The notes under the pieces: generated by a model
Told to the model about the DNA's origin: nothing
Database searches by the model: none
The model's input: the letters and a program-made list of their open reading frames with translations, nothing else
Program-made: the position numbers and the translations under genes
Assembly (NCBI RefSeq): GCF_902167145.1
Contig: NC_050097.1
Span: forward strand, 46,608,095-46,672,094
Reading direction: 5' to 3'
Source of the DNA: Zea mays
Taxonomy: Eukaryota > Streptophyta > Magnoliopsida > Poales > Poaceae
DNA: 64,000 nt
In this document: positions 22,053-34,011 of the stretch, piece after piece
Numbering within the stretch: the first letter of the stretch is position 1
Layout: every line of letters starts with the position of its first letter

Positions 22053-22964
22053 CCATTCTTATTCTTCAAGTAACTTGTAATCAAAGCAAGAGACACCAAT
22101 TGTAGGGCTGGAAAAAAGCTCGAGCTCGATGAGCTGGCTCGGGCTCGCAGCAGTTCGGCTCGGCTCGGACCGGCTCGATGCTCAGAACGAGCTCGAGTCG
22201 AGCCTGATTTTGTGGCTCGTGAAAAGAGCGAGCCAGCTCGGCTCGACTCGGTGCATCTCGTGAGCTGGCTCGTGGCTCGACCTAACAACAATTTGTTACA
22301 TAAAATCTTAATTAACATATAATATTAGTACCAAGTAGACAATTAATTTATGTTATTTGAGATTACTATACAAAAATAATATATTTTATGTATTATATTA
22401 GTGATATATCTAATTTACTAATTTAAAATATGTTATTTAAAATATTTCTAAGATTTTATATTATAATTTAGAGAGTAGATTTACGTTTATGCCTAGGCTC
22501 GTTGGCTCGGCGAGCCAGGAGCGAGGCGAGCTGAACCGCTTTTTCGAGATCGTGAGATGGATGAGCCGAGCCGAGCTCGGCTCGTTGCATGAGCGAGCCG
22601 CAGCAAGCCGAGCCGAGCTCAGCTCGGCTCGTTTCCACCCCTACCAATTGCGTGGTGGTCCTTGTGGGGTCATAAGTGACCCATTTGATTAAGGAGAAAA
22701 CTCACTCGGTCTAGGTGACCGTTTGAGAGAGGGAAAGGGTTGAAAGAGACCCGGTCTTTGTGACCACCTCAACGGGGAGTAGGTTTGCAAGAACCGAACC
22801 TCGGTAAAACAAATCATCGTGTCACACTCTTCATTTGCTTGTGATTTGTTTTCGCCCTCTCTTTCAGACTCGACTTTATTTCTAACACTAACCCCGGCTT
22901 GTAGTTGTGCTTAAAGTTTATAAATTTCAGATTTGCCTATTCACCCCCCTCTATGCGACTTTCA
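22053..22964 (+). repeat. Element O 5' LTR, second part (contains MITE)
   Basis: Resumes with CCATTCTTATTCTTC, colinear with 48407 onward in the 3' LTR, and ends CTATGCGACTTTCA. A hAT-like element (22103-22642) interrupts it. Excluding insertions, the two parts total about 1234 bp against 1230 bp for the 3' LTR. Confidence 0.92.
22103..22642. mobile_element. hAT-like MITE with GCTCGG-rich inverted arms
   Basis: About 540 bp with imperfect terminal inverted repeats (TAGGGCTGGAAAAAAGCTCG versus, from the right, TAGGGGTGGAAACGAGCC). It is flanked by ACCAATTG at 22095-22102 and 22643-22650; the A at 22643 may belong to either, so the TSD is 7-8 bp. The empty site is present in O's other LTR (ACACCAATTGTGTGTTGG near 48442). 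Both arms are dense in GAGCTCG/GAGCCGAGC motifs around an AT-rich centre. No transposase. Confidence 0.85.
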
Positions 22965-22966
22965 AT

Positions 22967-22978
22967 TGGTATCGGAGC
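22967..22978 (+). other. Primer-binding site of O
   Basis: TGGTATCGGAGC, two bases after the LTR. It differs from the consensus TGGTATCAGAGC by A to G at the eighth base; C carries the same variant. Confidence 0.85.
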
Positions 22979-23012
22979 CCGGTACTTCATTAGAACCTAA
23001 CCGTTCGAAGTG

Positions 23013-25625
23013 ATGTTGGGAGATCACGCCAAGAGGGAGATGGTGACCGGCGAGAAGCCCGCCACAAGCCACGGGAAGGCTCCATCAAAGGAGTCCGGCA
23101 ACAAGAAGAGGGAGGAATCACCTCCCCGCGTCAAGTCGCACCGGAGTGGCGACAAGAAGAAGAAAATGAAGAAAGTGGTCTACTATGAGACTGATTCTTC
23201 GTCGCCTTCCACCTCCGACTCCGACGCGTCGTCCGTCACTTCTAAGCGCCATGAGCGTAAGAAGTTTAGAAAGATCCCCCTACGCTACCCTCGCATTTCT
23301 AAACATACTCCTTTACTTTCTGTCCCATTAGGCAAACCACTAGTCTTTAATGGTGAAGATTATAGTAGGTGGATTGATATGATGAGGTATCACCTAACCT
23401 CACTCCACACAAGCATATGGGATATTGTTGAGTTTGGAGCGCAGGTACCATCCGTAGGGGATGAAGATTATGATGCGGATGAAGTCGCCCAAATCTGGCA
23501 CTTCAATTCCCAAACAACTACTATACTCCTCACCTCTCTAAGTCGAGAGGAGTATAATAAGGTGCAAGGGTTGAAGAGTGCCAAAGAGATTTGGGACGTA
23601 CTAAAGACCGTGCATGAAGGAGACGAGGTGACCAAAATCACCAAGAGGGAAACGATCGAGGGGGAGCTCGGTCGGTTCATGCTCAACCAAGGAGAGGAGC
23701 CACAAGCTATGTACAACCGGCTCAAGATCTTGGTCAACCAAGTGCGCAACCTCGGGAGCACAAAATGGGATGACCATGAAATGGTCAAGGTTATTCTAAG
23801 ATCACTTGTTTTTCTTAATCCTACACAAGTACAATTAATTCGTGGTGATCCTAGATACAAGCTAATGTCTCCCGAGTAGGTTATAGGAAAATTTTTGTGA
23901 GCTTTAAATTAATGATCAAAGGCTCTAAACAAATCATCGAGCGAGGCGCCACCTCCACACCCGAGGTGCAACCCGTTGCCTTCAAAGCAACAGAGGAGAA
24001 GAAAGAAGAGTCTACATCAAGTAGGCTCCCCATCGACGCCTCCAAGCTCGACAACGAGGAAATGCCGCTCATCATCAAGAGCTTTCACCAAATACTCAAG
24101 CAAAGGAGGGGGAAGGATTACAAGCCCCGCTCCAAGAAAGTTTGCTACAAGTGTGGTAAGCCCGGTCATTTTATTGCTAAATGTCCATTATCTAGTGATA
24201 GTGACAGGGGCGGCGACAAGAAGGGAAAGAGGAGGGAAAAGAAGAGATACTATAAGAAGGGCGGCGATGCCCATTTATGCCGGGAGTGGGACTCCGATGA
24301 GAGCTCCACCGACTCCTCCTCCGACGAGGACGCCGCCAACATCGCCGTCAACAAGGGTCTCCTCTTCCCCAACGTCGGCCACAAGTGCCTCATGACAAAG
24401 GATGACAAAAAGAAGAAGGTAAAATCTAGAGCTTCCACTAAATATGCAATATCTAGTGATGATGAGGATGATTTGCTCACACTTTTTGCCAATCTTAACA
24501 TGCAACAAAAAAAATTAAATGAATTAATTAGTGCTATTCATGAGAAGGACGAACTTTTAGATAGCCAAGAGGACTTCCTTATTAAGGAAAATAAGAAGCA
24601 TGTTAAGGTCAAAAATGCTTATGCTCAGGAATTAGAAAAATGTGAAAAATTAAGTAGTGAGCTTAGCACTTGTCATGACACTATCTCTAACCTTAGAATT
24701 GAAAATGCTAAATTAATTGCTAAGGTTGAGAAATTAGAAGTTTGTGATAATTCTCTTGTCAACCTTAAAAATGAAAATGCTAGTTTGATTGCTAAGATTG
24801 ACAAGTTGAATGAATCACTTTCTAGCCTTAGGATTGAGAATGACAAATTAATATCTAAGGCTAAAGATTTAAATGTTTGCAATATTTATATTTCCAATCT
24901 TAGAAATGAGAATGCTATTTTACATGCTAAGATTGATGAATTAAATGCATGCAAACCCTCTACACCTATTGTTGATCATGTTTCCATTTGTACTAGATGT
25001 AGAGACATTAATGTTGATGCTATTCATGATCACCTAGCTTTAATTAAACAACAAAATGATCATATAGCTCAACTTAGTGCTAAAATTAATGAGCATGAGA
25101 TAGAAAATGAAAAGTTTAAATTTGCTAGAAACATGCTCTATAGTGGGAGACGCCATGGCATTAAGGATGGGATTGGCTTCCAACAGGGAGACAATGTCAA
25201 ACTTAATGCCCCTAAGAGATTGTCTAACTTTGTTAAGGGCAAGGCTCCCATGGCTCAGGATAACGAGGGTTACATTTTATATCCTGCTGGTTATCCCGAG
25301 CACAAGATTAGGAGAATTCATGCTAAGAAGACTCACTCTGCTTCCCATCATGCTTTTTATGTATAAGAGTGAGACTTCTAGCTCTAGGCATTCTACTCAT
25401 GTTAAAATGCCTAAAAGGAAATCTACTATTGCATCAAATGAACCCAATGTTTCATTTAAGACTTTTGATGCATCTTATGTTTTAACTAACAAATCAGACA
25501 AAGTAGTTGCCAAATATGTTGGGGGCAAACACAAGGGCTCCAAGACTTGTGTTTGGGTACCCAAGGTGCTTGTTTCTAATGTCAAAGGACCCAAGACCGT
25601 TTGGGTACCTAAGAACAAGGCCTAA
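23013..25625 (+). pseudogene. gag: Element O gag, frameshifted
   Basis: SIRE-type Gag of about 870 codons. It starts MLGDHAKREMVTGEK at the ATG after the primer site, has a charged KKKMKKVVYYETDSSSPS region, the copia Gag domain (NGEDYSRWIDMMRYHL), one CCHC knuckle (CYKCGKPGHFIAKC, near 24144) and a coiled-coil tail of four repeated blocks (about 24690-24950), and ends VWVPKNKA. It is broken twice: an in-frame TAG with a shift at 23877 (B and C read GAG GAA GTA there), and a 1-nt insertion in a T run near 25355 just before YKSETSSS. Continuity with B and C confirms a single original frame. Confidence 0.88.
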
Positions 25626-25644
25626 ACTTATTTTGTAGGTTTAT

Positions 25645-25898
25645 GCATCCGGGGGCTCAAGTTGGATAATCGATAGCGGGTGCACAAACCACATGACAGG
25701 GGAGAAAAGGATGTTCTCCTCCTACGAGAAAAACGAAGATCCCAAAGAGCTATCACATTCGGGGATGGAAATCAAGGTTTGGTCAAAGTACTTGGTAAAA
25801 TTGCTATATCACCTGACAATTCTATTTCCAATGTTTTTCTTGTAGATTCTTTAGATTACAATTTGCTTTCTGTTTCTCAATTATGCAATATGGGCTAT
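25645..25898 (+). pseudogene. pol: Element O pol, part 1 (protease), cut by B
   Basis: Starts [19 protein letters not shown], with the aspartic protease D-S-G, then FSSYEKNED and a 1-nt deletion near 25741 that shifts the frame before [10 protein letters not shown]. It continues to SVSQLCNMGY, where B inserted after GCTAT (25894-25898). Confidence 0.88.
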
Positions 25899-27205
25899 TG
25901 ATAGTCGCCTAGAGGGGGGGTGAATAGGGCGAAACTGAAATTCTCACAAATAATCACAACTACAAGCCAGGTTAGCGTTAGAAATATAATCGAGTCCACG
26001 AAAGAGGGCGGAAAACAAATCGCAAGCAAATAATGAAGTGAGACACGCGGATTTGTTTTACCGAGGTTCGGTTTTCTCAAACCTACTCCCCGTTGAGGAG
26101 GCCACAAAGGCCGGGTCTCTTTCAACCCTTCCCTCTCTCAAACGGTCCCTTGGACCGAGTGAGCTTCTCTTCTCAAATCACTTGGGAATCAAAACTTCCC
26201 GCAAGGGCCACCACACGATTGGTGCCTCTTGCCTCAATTACAAGTGAGTGTTTGTTCACAAGAAAGAATGCGAAAGAAAAGAAGCGATCCAAGCGCAAGA
26301 GCTCAAATGAAAACTACAAATCACTCTCACTAGTCACTAGGGCTTTGTGTGGAGTTGGGAGAGGTTTTGATCTCTTTCTGGTGTGCTTTGCAATGAATGC
26401 TAGCTCTTGTATAGTGGTTGGAAGCTGGAAACTTGGATGCAATGAATGGTGGGGTGGTTGGGGTATTTATAGCCCCAACCACCAAAAGTGGCCGTTGGGA
26501 GGCTGTCTGTTCGATGGCGCACCGGACAGTCCGGTACACACCGGACAGTCCGGTGCCCCCGCCACGTCATCAGTGCCGTTGGAAATCGACCGTTGGAGTT
26601 CTGACTTCTGGGCCCGCCTTGATGTCCGGTGGCGCACCAGACATGTACTGTAGAGTGTCCGGTGCGCCAGCATGGGCGTGCCTGACCTCTGCGCGCGCTG
26701 GCGCGCAATAAATGCGCTGCAGGTAGCCGTTGGCGCCTGAAGTAGCCATTGCTCCACAGATGCACCGGACAGTCCGGTGCACACCGGACAGTCCGGTGAA
26801 TTATAGCGGAGCGGCTGGAATGAAAACCCGAGGCTGGCGAGTTCCTGGGGCCACCCTTCCTTGGAGCACCGGACATGTCCGGTGCACACCGGACAGTCCG
26901 GTGAATTATAGCGGAGTGGCCTCTGAAAATTCCCGAAGGTGACGAGTTTGAAACCTGAGTCCTCTGGTGCACCGGACATGTCCGGTGGCGCACCGGACAG
27001 TCCGGTGCGCCAGACCAGAGGAGCCTTCGGTTGCTCCTTTGCATTTTGTTGAACCCAACACTTGGTCATTTTATTGGCTAAGTGTGAACCTTTGACACCT
27101 GTATAACTGATATACTAGAGCAAACTAGTTAGTCCAAAGATTTGTGTTGGGCAATTCAACCACCAAAATTATATAGGAACTAGGTGTAAGCCTAATTCCC
27201 TTTCA
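25899..27205 (-). repeat. Element B 3' LTR
   Basis: Plus-strand ends are TGATAGTCGCCTAG and ATTCCCTTTCA. The TATA box is on the minus strand within GGGGCTATAAATACC (near 26462-26475). CACCGGACAGTCCGGTG palindromes occur at 26518-26560, 26762-26800, 26866-26910 and 26968-27010. Confidence 0.94.
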
Positions 27206-28007
27206 ATCTTCCCCTTTTTGGTGATTGATGCCAACACAAACCAAAGCAAATATAGAAGTGCATAATTGAACTAGTTTGCATAATGTAAGTGTAAAGGTTG
27301 CTTGGAATTGAGCCAATATAACTACTTACGAGATATGCATGGATTGTTTCTTTCTTATTTAACATTTTGGACCACGCTTGCACCACATGTTTTGTTTTTG
27401 CAAACTCTTTTGTAAATCCTTTTCAAAGTTCTTTTGCAAATGGTCAAAGGTGAATGAATGGAATTTGCAAAGCATTTTCAAGATTTGAAATTTTCTCCCC
27501 CTGTTTCAAATGCTTTTCCTTTGACTAAACAAAACTCCCCCTAAAGGAGATCCTCCTCTTAGTGTTCAAGAGGGTTTTGATGATTCAAATTGAAATACTA
27601 TTTTCTCCCCCTTTTGAACTCAAAAAGATACCAATTGAAAAATACTCTTGGAAAACACTAATTTTTTGAAATTGGTGGTGGTGGTGCGGTCCTTTTGCTT
27701 TGGGCTCATACTTTCTCCCCCTTTGGCATGAATCGCCAAAAACGGAATCATTAGAGCCCTCGAAGAATTTTCTCCTCCTTTGGTCATAAGATAAATGAAT
27801 GAAGAGTATACCAAAGTTGGAGAGATGCCCGGAGTGACGGCGAAGGAAGAGTAGTGGAGTGGAGTGGAAGCCTTTGTCTTCGCCGAAGACTCCAATTCCC
27901 TTTCAATATACCTATGACTTGGTTTGAAATACTCTTGAAAACACATTAGTCACAGCATATACAAAAGAGACATGATCAAAGGTATATTTATGAGCTATGT
28001 GTGCAAG
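27206..28007 (-). other. Element B 3' untranslated region and polypurine tract
   Basis: Non-coding stretch between the pol stop and the 3' LTR, with GGGGGAGAAAGT and GGCGATTCATGCC motifs on the minus strand, conserved in A, C and O. The tract next to the LTR reads AAAAAGGGGAAGAT, one G to A from the others. No envelope-like frame. Confidence 0.8.
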
Positions 28008-31000
28008 TTAGCAAAAGAAATTCCTAGAATCAAGAATATTGAGCTCATGCCTAAATTTGGTAAAAGTTTGTTCGTCAAGAGGCTTGGTAAAGATATCGGC
28101 TAATTGATCTTTAGTATTAATGTATGCAATCTCGATATCTCCCTTTTGTTGGTGATCCCTAAGAAAATGATACCGAATGGCTATGTGCTTAGTGCGGCTA
28201 TGCTCGACGGGATTGTCGGCCATTTTAATTGCACTCTCATTATCACATAGCAAAGGGACTTTGGTTAATTTGTAACCGTAGTCCCGCAGGGTTTGCCTCA
28301 TCCAAAGCAATTGAGCGCAACAATGACCTGCGGCAATATACTCGGCTTCGGCGGTTGAAAGAGCGACCGAATTTTGCTTCTTTGAAGCCCAAGACACCAA
28401 GGATCTTCCCAAGAACTGGCAAGTCCCCGATGTGCTCTTTCTATTAATCTTACACCCTGCCCAATCGGCATCCGAATAACCAATCAAATCAAATGTGGAT
28501 CCCCGAGGGTACCAAAGCCCAAACTTAGGTGTATAAGCCAAATATCTCAAGATTCGTTTTACGGCCGTAAGGTGTGATTCCTTAGGGTCGGCTTGGAATC
28601 TTGCACACATGCAAACGGAAAGCATAATGTCCGGTCGAGATGCACATAAATAAAGCAAAGAACCAATCATCGACCGGTATACCTTTTGATCCACGGACTT
28701 ACCTCCCGTGTCGAGGTCGAGATGCCCATTGGTTCCCATGGGTGTCTTGATGGGCTTGGCATCCTTCATCCCAAACTTGTTTAGAATGTCTTGAGTGTAC
28801 TTCGTTTGGCTAATGAAGGTGCCCTCTTGAAGTTGCTTCACTTGGAATCCTAAGAAATACTTCAACTCCCCCATCATAGACATCTCGAATTTCTGTGTCA
28901 TAATCCTACTAAACTCTTCACATGTAGACTCGTTAGTAGACCCAAATATAATATCATCAACATAAATTTGGCATACAAACAAGTCATTTTCAAGAGTTTT
29001 AGTAAAGAGTGTAGGATCGGCTTTTCCGACTTTGAAGCCATTAGCAATGAGAAAGTCTCTAAGGCATTCATACCATGCTCTTGGGGCTTTCTTGAGCCCA
29101 TAAAGCGCCTTAGAGAGCTTATAGACATGGTTAGGATACTCACTGTCTTCAAAGCCGGGAGGTTGCTCAACATAGACCTCTTCCTTGATTGGACCATTGA
29201 GGAAGGCACTTTTCACGTCCATTTGATAAAGCTTAAAGCCATGGTAAGTAGCATAGGCTAATAATATGCGAATTGACTCAAGCCTAGCTACGGGTGCATA
29301 GGTTTCACCGAAATCCAAACCTTCGACTTGGGAGTATCCCTTGGCCACAAGTCGAGCTTTGTTCCTTGTCACCACACCATGCTCATCTTGCTTGTTGCGG
29401 AAGACCCATTTGGTTCCTACAACATTTTGGTTAGGACGTGGAACTAAATGCCATACCTCATTTCTAGTGAAGTTGTTGAGCTCCTCTTGCATCGCCACTA
29501 CCCAATCCGAATCTTGAAGTGCTTCCTCTACCCTGTGTGGCTCAATAGAGGAAACAAAAGAGTAATGTTCACAAAAATGTGCAACACGAGATCTAGTGGT
29601 TACCCCCTTATGAATGTCGCCGAGGATGGTGTCGACGGGGTGATCTCGTTTGATTGCTTGGTGGACTCTTGGGTGTGGCGGCCTTTGCTCTTCATCCTCC
29701 TTGTCTTGATCATTTGCATCTCCCCCTTGATCATTGCCGTCATCTTGAGGTGGCTCATTTGCTTGATCTTCTACTTCATCAACTTGAGCTTCATCCTCAT
29801 TTTGAGTCGGTGGAGATGCTAGCGTGGAGGAGGATGGTTGATCTTGTGCATGTGGAGGCTCTTCGGATTCCTTAGGACACACATCCCCAATGGACATGTT
29901 CCTTAGCGCTATGCATGGAGCCTGTTCTTCACCTATCTCATCAAGATCAACTTGCTCTACTTGAGAGCCGTTAGTCTCATCAAACACAACGTCACAAGAA
30001 ACTTCAACAAGTCCTGAGGACTTGTTAAAGACTCTATATGCCCTTGTGTTTGAGTCATATCCTAGTAAAAAGCCTTCTACAGTTTTAGGAGCAAATTTAG
30101 ATTTTCTACCTCTTTTAACAAGAATAAAACATTTGCTGCCAAAAACTCTAAAATATGAAATATTTGGCTTTTTACCGGTTAGGAGTTCATAGGATGTCTT
30201 CTTGAGGATTCGGTGTAGATATAACTGATTGATGGCGTAGCAGGCGGTGTTGACCGCCTCGGCCCAAAACCGATCCGGAGTCTTGTACTCATCAAGCATG
30301 GTTCTTGCCATGTCCAATAGAGTTCGATTCTTCCTCTCCACTACACCATTTTGTTGTGGAGTGTAGGGAGAAGAGAACTCATGCTTAATGCCCTCCTCCT
30401 CAAGGAAGCCTTCAATTTGAGAGTTCTTGAACTCCGTCCCGTTGTCGCTTCTAATTTTCTTGATCCTTAAGCCGAACTCATTTTGAGCCCGTCTCAAGAA
30501 TCCCTTTAAGGTCTCTTGGGTTTGAGATTTTTCCTGCAAAAAGAACACCCAAGTGAAGCGAGAATAATCATCCACTATTACAAGACAATACTTACTCCCG
30601 CCGATGCTTATGTAAGCAATCGGGCCGAATAGATCCATGTGGAGTAGCTCAAGCGGCCTATCGGTCGTCATGATGTTCTTGTGTGGATGTTGGGTTCCAA
30701 CTTGCTTCCCGGCTTGACATGCGCTACAAATCATGTCTTTCTCAAAATGAACATTTGTTAATCCTAAAATGTGTTCTCCCTTTAGAAGCTTATGAAGATT
30801 CTTCATCCCAACATGGGCTAGTCGGCGGTGCCAGAGCCAACCCATGTTAGTCTTAGAAATTAAGCAAGTGTCGAGTTCAGCTCTATCAAAATCTACCAAG
30901 TCTAGCTGACCCTCTAACACTCCCTTAAATGCTATTGAATCATCACTTCTTCTAAAGACAGTGACACCTACATCAGTGAATAGACAGTTGTAGCCCATTT

Positions 31001-31250
31001 GACATAATTGGGATACGGAAAGCAAATTGTAATCTAAAGAATCTACAAGAAAAACATTGGAAATAGTAAGGTCAGGTGATATAGCAATTTTACCCAATCC
31101 TTTGACCAAACCTTGATTTCCATCCCCGAATGTGATAGCTCGTTGGGGATCTTGGTTTTTCTTATATGAGGAGAACATCCTTTTCTCCCCTGTCATGTGG
31201 TTTGTGCATCCGCTGTCGAGTATCCAACTTGAGCCCCTGGATGCATAAAC
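28008..31250 (-). CDS. pol: Element B Pol polyprotein (PR-IN-RT-RH), 1080 codons
   Basis: Copies element RNA into DNA and integrates it. The frame is open from 31250 (after a TAG) to the stop at 28008 and sits +1 relative to gag. The first internal ATG is residue 19. Protease D12-S-G; pre-integrase H-X-C region near residues 140-175 ([18 protein letters not shown]); integrase D206, D269, E305 (D-62-D-35-E), with SDNGTEF and [12 protein letters not shown] from about residue 600 with [12 protein letters not shown] and YVDD at 763-766; RNase H at about 920-1060 ([24 protein letters not shown]). It ends LDSRNFFC. Copia order (IN before RT). No stop or shift seen. The frame lacks its own ATG before the protease, so expression through frameshift, readthrough or splicing is inferred. 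Confidence 0.93.
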   Translation of the reverse strand, partial: VYASRGSSWILDSGCTNHMTGEKRMFSSYKKNQDPQRAITFGDGNQGLVKGLGKIAISPDLTISNVFLVDSLDYNLLSVSQLCQMGYNCLFTDVGVTVFRRSDDSIAFKGVLEGQLDLVDFDRAELDTCLISKTNMGWLWHRRLAHVGMKNLHKLLKGEHILGLTNVHFEKDMICSACQAGKQVGTQHPHKNIMTTDRPLELLHMDLFGPIAYISIGGSKYCLVIVDDYSRFTWVFFLQEKSQTQETLKGFLRRAQNEFGLRIKKIRSDNGTEFKNSQIEGFLEEEGIKHEFSSPYTPQQNGVVERKNRTLLDMARTMLDEYKTPDRFWAEAVNTACYAINQLYLHRILKKTSYELLTGKKPNISYFRVFGSKCFILVKRGRKSKFAPKTVEGFLLGYDSNTRAYRVFNKSSGLVEVSCDVVFDETNGSQVEQVDLDEIGEEQAPCIALRNMSIGDVCPKESEEPPHAQDQPSSSTLASPPTQNEDEAQVDEVEDQANEPPQDDGNDQGGDANDQDKEDEEQRPPHPRVHQAIKRDHPVDTILGDIHKGVTTRSRVAHFCEHYSFVSSIEPHRVEEALQDSDWVVAMQEELNNFTRNEVWHLVPRPNQNVVGTKWVFRNKQDEHGVVTRNKARLVAKGYSQVEGLDFGETYAPVARLESIRILLAYATYHGFKLYQMDVKSAFLNGPIKEEVYVEQPPGFEDSEYPNHVYKLSKALYGLKKAPRAWYECLRDFLIANGFKVGKADPTLFTKTLENDLFVCQIYVDDIIFGSTNESTCEEFSRIMTQKFEMSMMGELKYFLGFQVKQLQEGTFISQTKYTQDILNKFGMKDAKPIKTPMGTNGHLDLDTGGKSVDQKVYRSMIGSLLYLCASRPDIMLSVCMCARFQADPKESHLTAVKRILRYLAYTPKFGLWYPRGSTFDLIGYSDADWAGCKINRKSTSGTCQFLGRSLVSWASKKQNSVALSTAEAEYIAAGHCCAQLLWMRQTLRDYGYKLTKVPLLCDNESAIKMADNPVEHSRTKHIAIRYHFLRDHQQKGDIEIAYINTKDQLADIFTKPLDEQTFTKFRHELNILDSRNFFC

Positions 31251-31263
31251 CTACAAAACAAGT

Positions 31264-33963
31264 TTAGTTCTTGACTTTAGGTACCCAAATGGTTTTGGGT
31301 CCTTTGGCATTAGACACAAGAACTTTGGGTACCCAAACACAAGTCTTGGAGCCCTTGTGCTTGCCCCCAACATATTTGGCAACTATCTTGCCGGATTTGT
31401 TAGTCAAAACATAAGATGCATCAAAAGTTTTAAATGAAATATTATGATCATTTGATGCACTAGGAGTTTTCTTTCTAGGCAACTTAGCATGGGTTGGTTG
31501 CCTAGAGCTAGATGTCTCACCCTTATACATAAAAGCATGATTAGGGCCAGAGTGAGACTTCCTAGAATGAATTCTCCTAATTTTGCTCTCGGGATAACCG
31601 GCAGGGTATAAAATGTAACCCTCGTTATCCTGAGGCATGGGAGCCTTGCCCTTAACAAAATTAGACAATCTTTTAGGAGGGGCACTAATTTTGACATTGT
31701 CTCCCCTTTGGAAGCCAATGCCATCCTTGATGCCCGGGCGTCTCCCATTATAAAGCATGCTACGAGCAAATTTAAATTTCTCATTTTCTAAGTTGTGCTC
31801 GGCAATTTTAGCATCTAGTTTTGCTATATGATCATTTTGTTGTTTAATCAAAGTCATGTGATCATGAATAGCATTAATATCAACATCTCTACATCTAGTA
31901 CAAATAGAAACATGCTCAACACTAGATGTAGAGGGTTTGCATGAATTAAGTTCAACGATCTTAGCACGCAAGATATCATTATGATCTCTAAGATCGGAAA
32001 TTGTAACATTGCAAACATCTAGTTCTTTAGCCTTAGCAATTAAATTTTCATTTTCTACTCTAAGGCTAGCAAGAGAAATGTTTAATTCTTCAATCTTAGC
32101 AAGCAAATCATTATTATCATTTCTAAGATTGGGAATTGAAACATTACAAACATGAGAATCAACCTTAGCAATTAATTTAGCATTTTCATTTCTAAGGTTG
32201 GCAATAGTGTCATGGCATGTGCTTAGCTCACTAGATAATTTGTCACATTTTTCTACCTCTAGAGCATAAGCATTTTTAACCTTAACATGTTTCTTGTTTT
32301 CTTTAATTAGAAAATCCTCTTGGGAATCCAAAAGGTCATCTTTTTCATGAATAGCACTAATCAATTCATTTAACTTTTCTTTTTGTTCCATGTTAAGGTT
32401 GGCAAAAAGAACGCGCAAGTTATCCTCTTCATTGCTAGCATCATCCTCATCACTAGAAGTTTCATATTTAGTAGATGATCTTGATTTTACCTTCTTCTTT
32501 TTGCCGTCCTTTGCCATGAGGCACTTGTGGCCGACGTTGGGGAAGAGGAGTCCTTTGGTGACGGCGATGTTGGCGGCGTCCTCGTCGGAGGAGGAGTCGG
32601 TGGAGCTCTCGTCCGAGTCCCATTCCCGGCAAACATGGGCATCGCCGCCCTTCTTCTTGTAGTACCTCTTCTTTTCTCTCCTCTTTCCCTTCTTGTCGTC
32701 GCCCCTGTCACTGTCACTAGATATAGGACATTTTGCAATGAAATGACCGGGCTTACCACACTTGTAGCAAACCTTCTTGGAACGGGATTTGTAATCCTTC
32801 CCCTTCCGTTGCTTGAGGATTTGGCGAAAGCTTTTGATGATTAAAGCCATCTCCTCATTGTCGAGCTTGGAGGCGTCAATTGGTTGTCTACTCGATGTAG
32901 ACTCCTCCTTCTTCTCCTCCGTCGCCTTGAATGCCACCGGTTGTGCTTCAGGCGTGGAGGATTCATCAAGCTCATTGATCTTCTTTGAGCCCTTGATCAT
33001 ACATTCAAAGCTCACAAAATTCCCGATAACTTCCTCGGGGGTCATTTGAGTATATCTAGGATTACCACGAATTAATTGAACTTGAGTGGGGTTAAGGAAA
33101 ATGAGTGATCTAAGAATAACCTTAACCACCTCGTGGTCATCCCACTTCTTGCTCCCGAGGTTGCGCACTTGGTTCACCAAAGTCTTGAGCCGGTTGTACA
33201 TGTCTTGTGGCTCTTCCCCTTGGCGAAGTCGAAAGCGACCGAGCTCCCCCTCGATCGTTTCCCGCTTGGTGATCTTTGTTAGTTCATCACCCTCGTGCGC
33301 GGTCTTGAGGAGGTCCTAAATTTCCTTTGCACTCTTCAACCCTTGCACCTTGTTGTACTCCTCTCTATTTAGAGAGGCCAAGAGTATGGTTGTGGCTTGG
33401 GAGTTGAAGTGCTCGATTTGGGCCACCTCGTCCTCATCATAATCCTCATCCCCTATTGATGGTACCTGTGCTCCAAACTCAACAACATTCCATATACTTT
33501 TGTGGAGTGAGGTTAGATGAAATTTCATTAAATCACTCCACCTAGCATAATCTTCACCGTCAAAGGTTGGCGGTTTGCCTAATGGAACGGAAAGTAATGG
33601 AGTATGTCTAGATGTACGAGGATAGTGTAGGGGGATCTTACTAAACTTCTTACGCTCTTGGCGTTTAGAAGTTACGGAGGGCGCATCGGAGTCGGAGGTC
33701 GATGTTGTAGAAGTGTCGGTCTCGTAGTAGACCACTTTCCTCATCCTCTTGTGCTTGTCGCCTTTCCGATGCGACTTGTGAGAAGAAGATTTTTCCTTCT
33801 TCTCTTTGTGGTGAGAAGAGGAAGATCTTTTCTCCTTCCGTTTGGAGGAGTCCTTCTTCTTCTCCTTCCTCTTGGTGCGGGACTCTTCCGATGAAGTGCT
33901 CCCGTGGCTTGTAGTGGGCTTTTCGCCGGTCTCCATCTCCTTCTTGGCGTGATCTCCCGACAT
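31264..33963 (-). pseudogene. gag: Element B gag with a single nonsense codon
   Basis: 900 codons from the ATG at 33963-33961 (MSGDHAKKEMETGEKPTTSHG) to TAA at 31264. The only defect seen is TAG at 33318-33316, where O and C have TGG (K-E-I-W-D), so one substitution splits it into 215- and 645-residue frames. Order: basic/Ser-rich head, YYETDTSTTS, copia Gag core (FDGEDYARWSDLMKFHL), CCHC knuckle CYKCGKPGHFIAKC, acidic ESSTDSSSDED, coiled-coil repeats and the end VWVPKVKN. The downstream part could still be made from an internal ATG or by readthrough. Confidence 0.9.
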
Positions 33964-33997
33964 CACTTCGAGCGGTTAGGCTCTAATGAAGCATCGG

Positions 33998-34009
33998 GCT
34001 CTGATACCA
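33998..34009 (-). other. Primer-binding site of B
   Basis: The minus strand reads TGGTATCAGAGC two bases from the 5' LTR, the exact initiator Met tRNA match. Confidence 0.9.
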
Positions 34010-34011
34010 AT

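Noticed and set aside
26400..27069. Frames encoding HRTVRC/CPVHTGQSG-type peptides, recurring at 14000-14700, 21200-21960, 34500-35190, 36900-37460 and 44900-45360
   Set aside because: Translations of the CACCGGACAGTCCGGTG LTR repeat in different frames, not genes.
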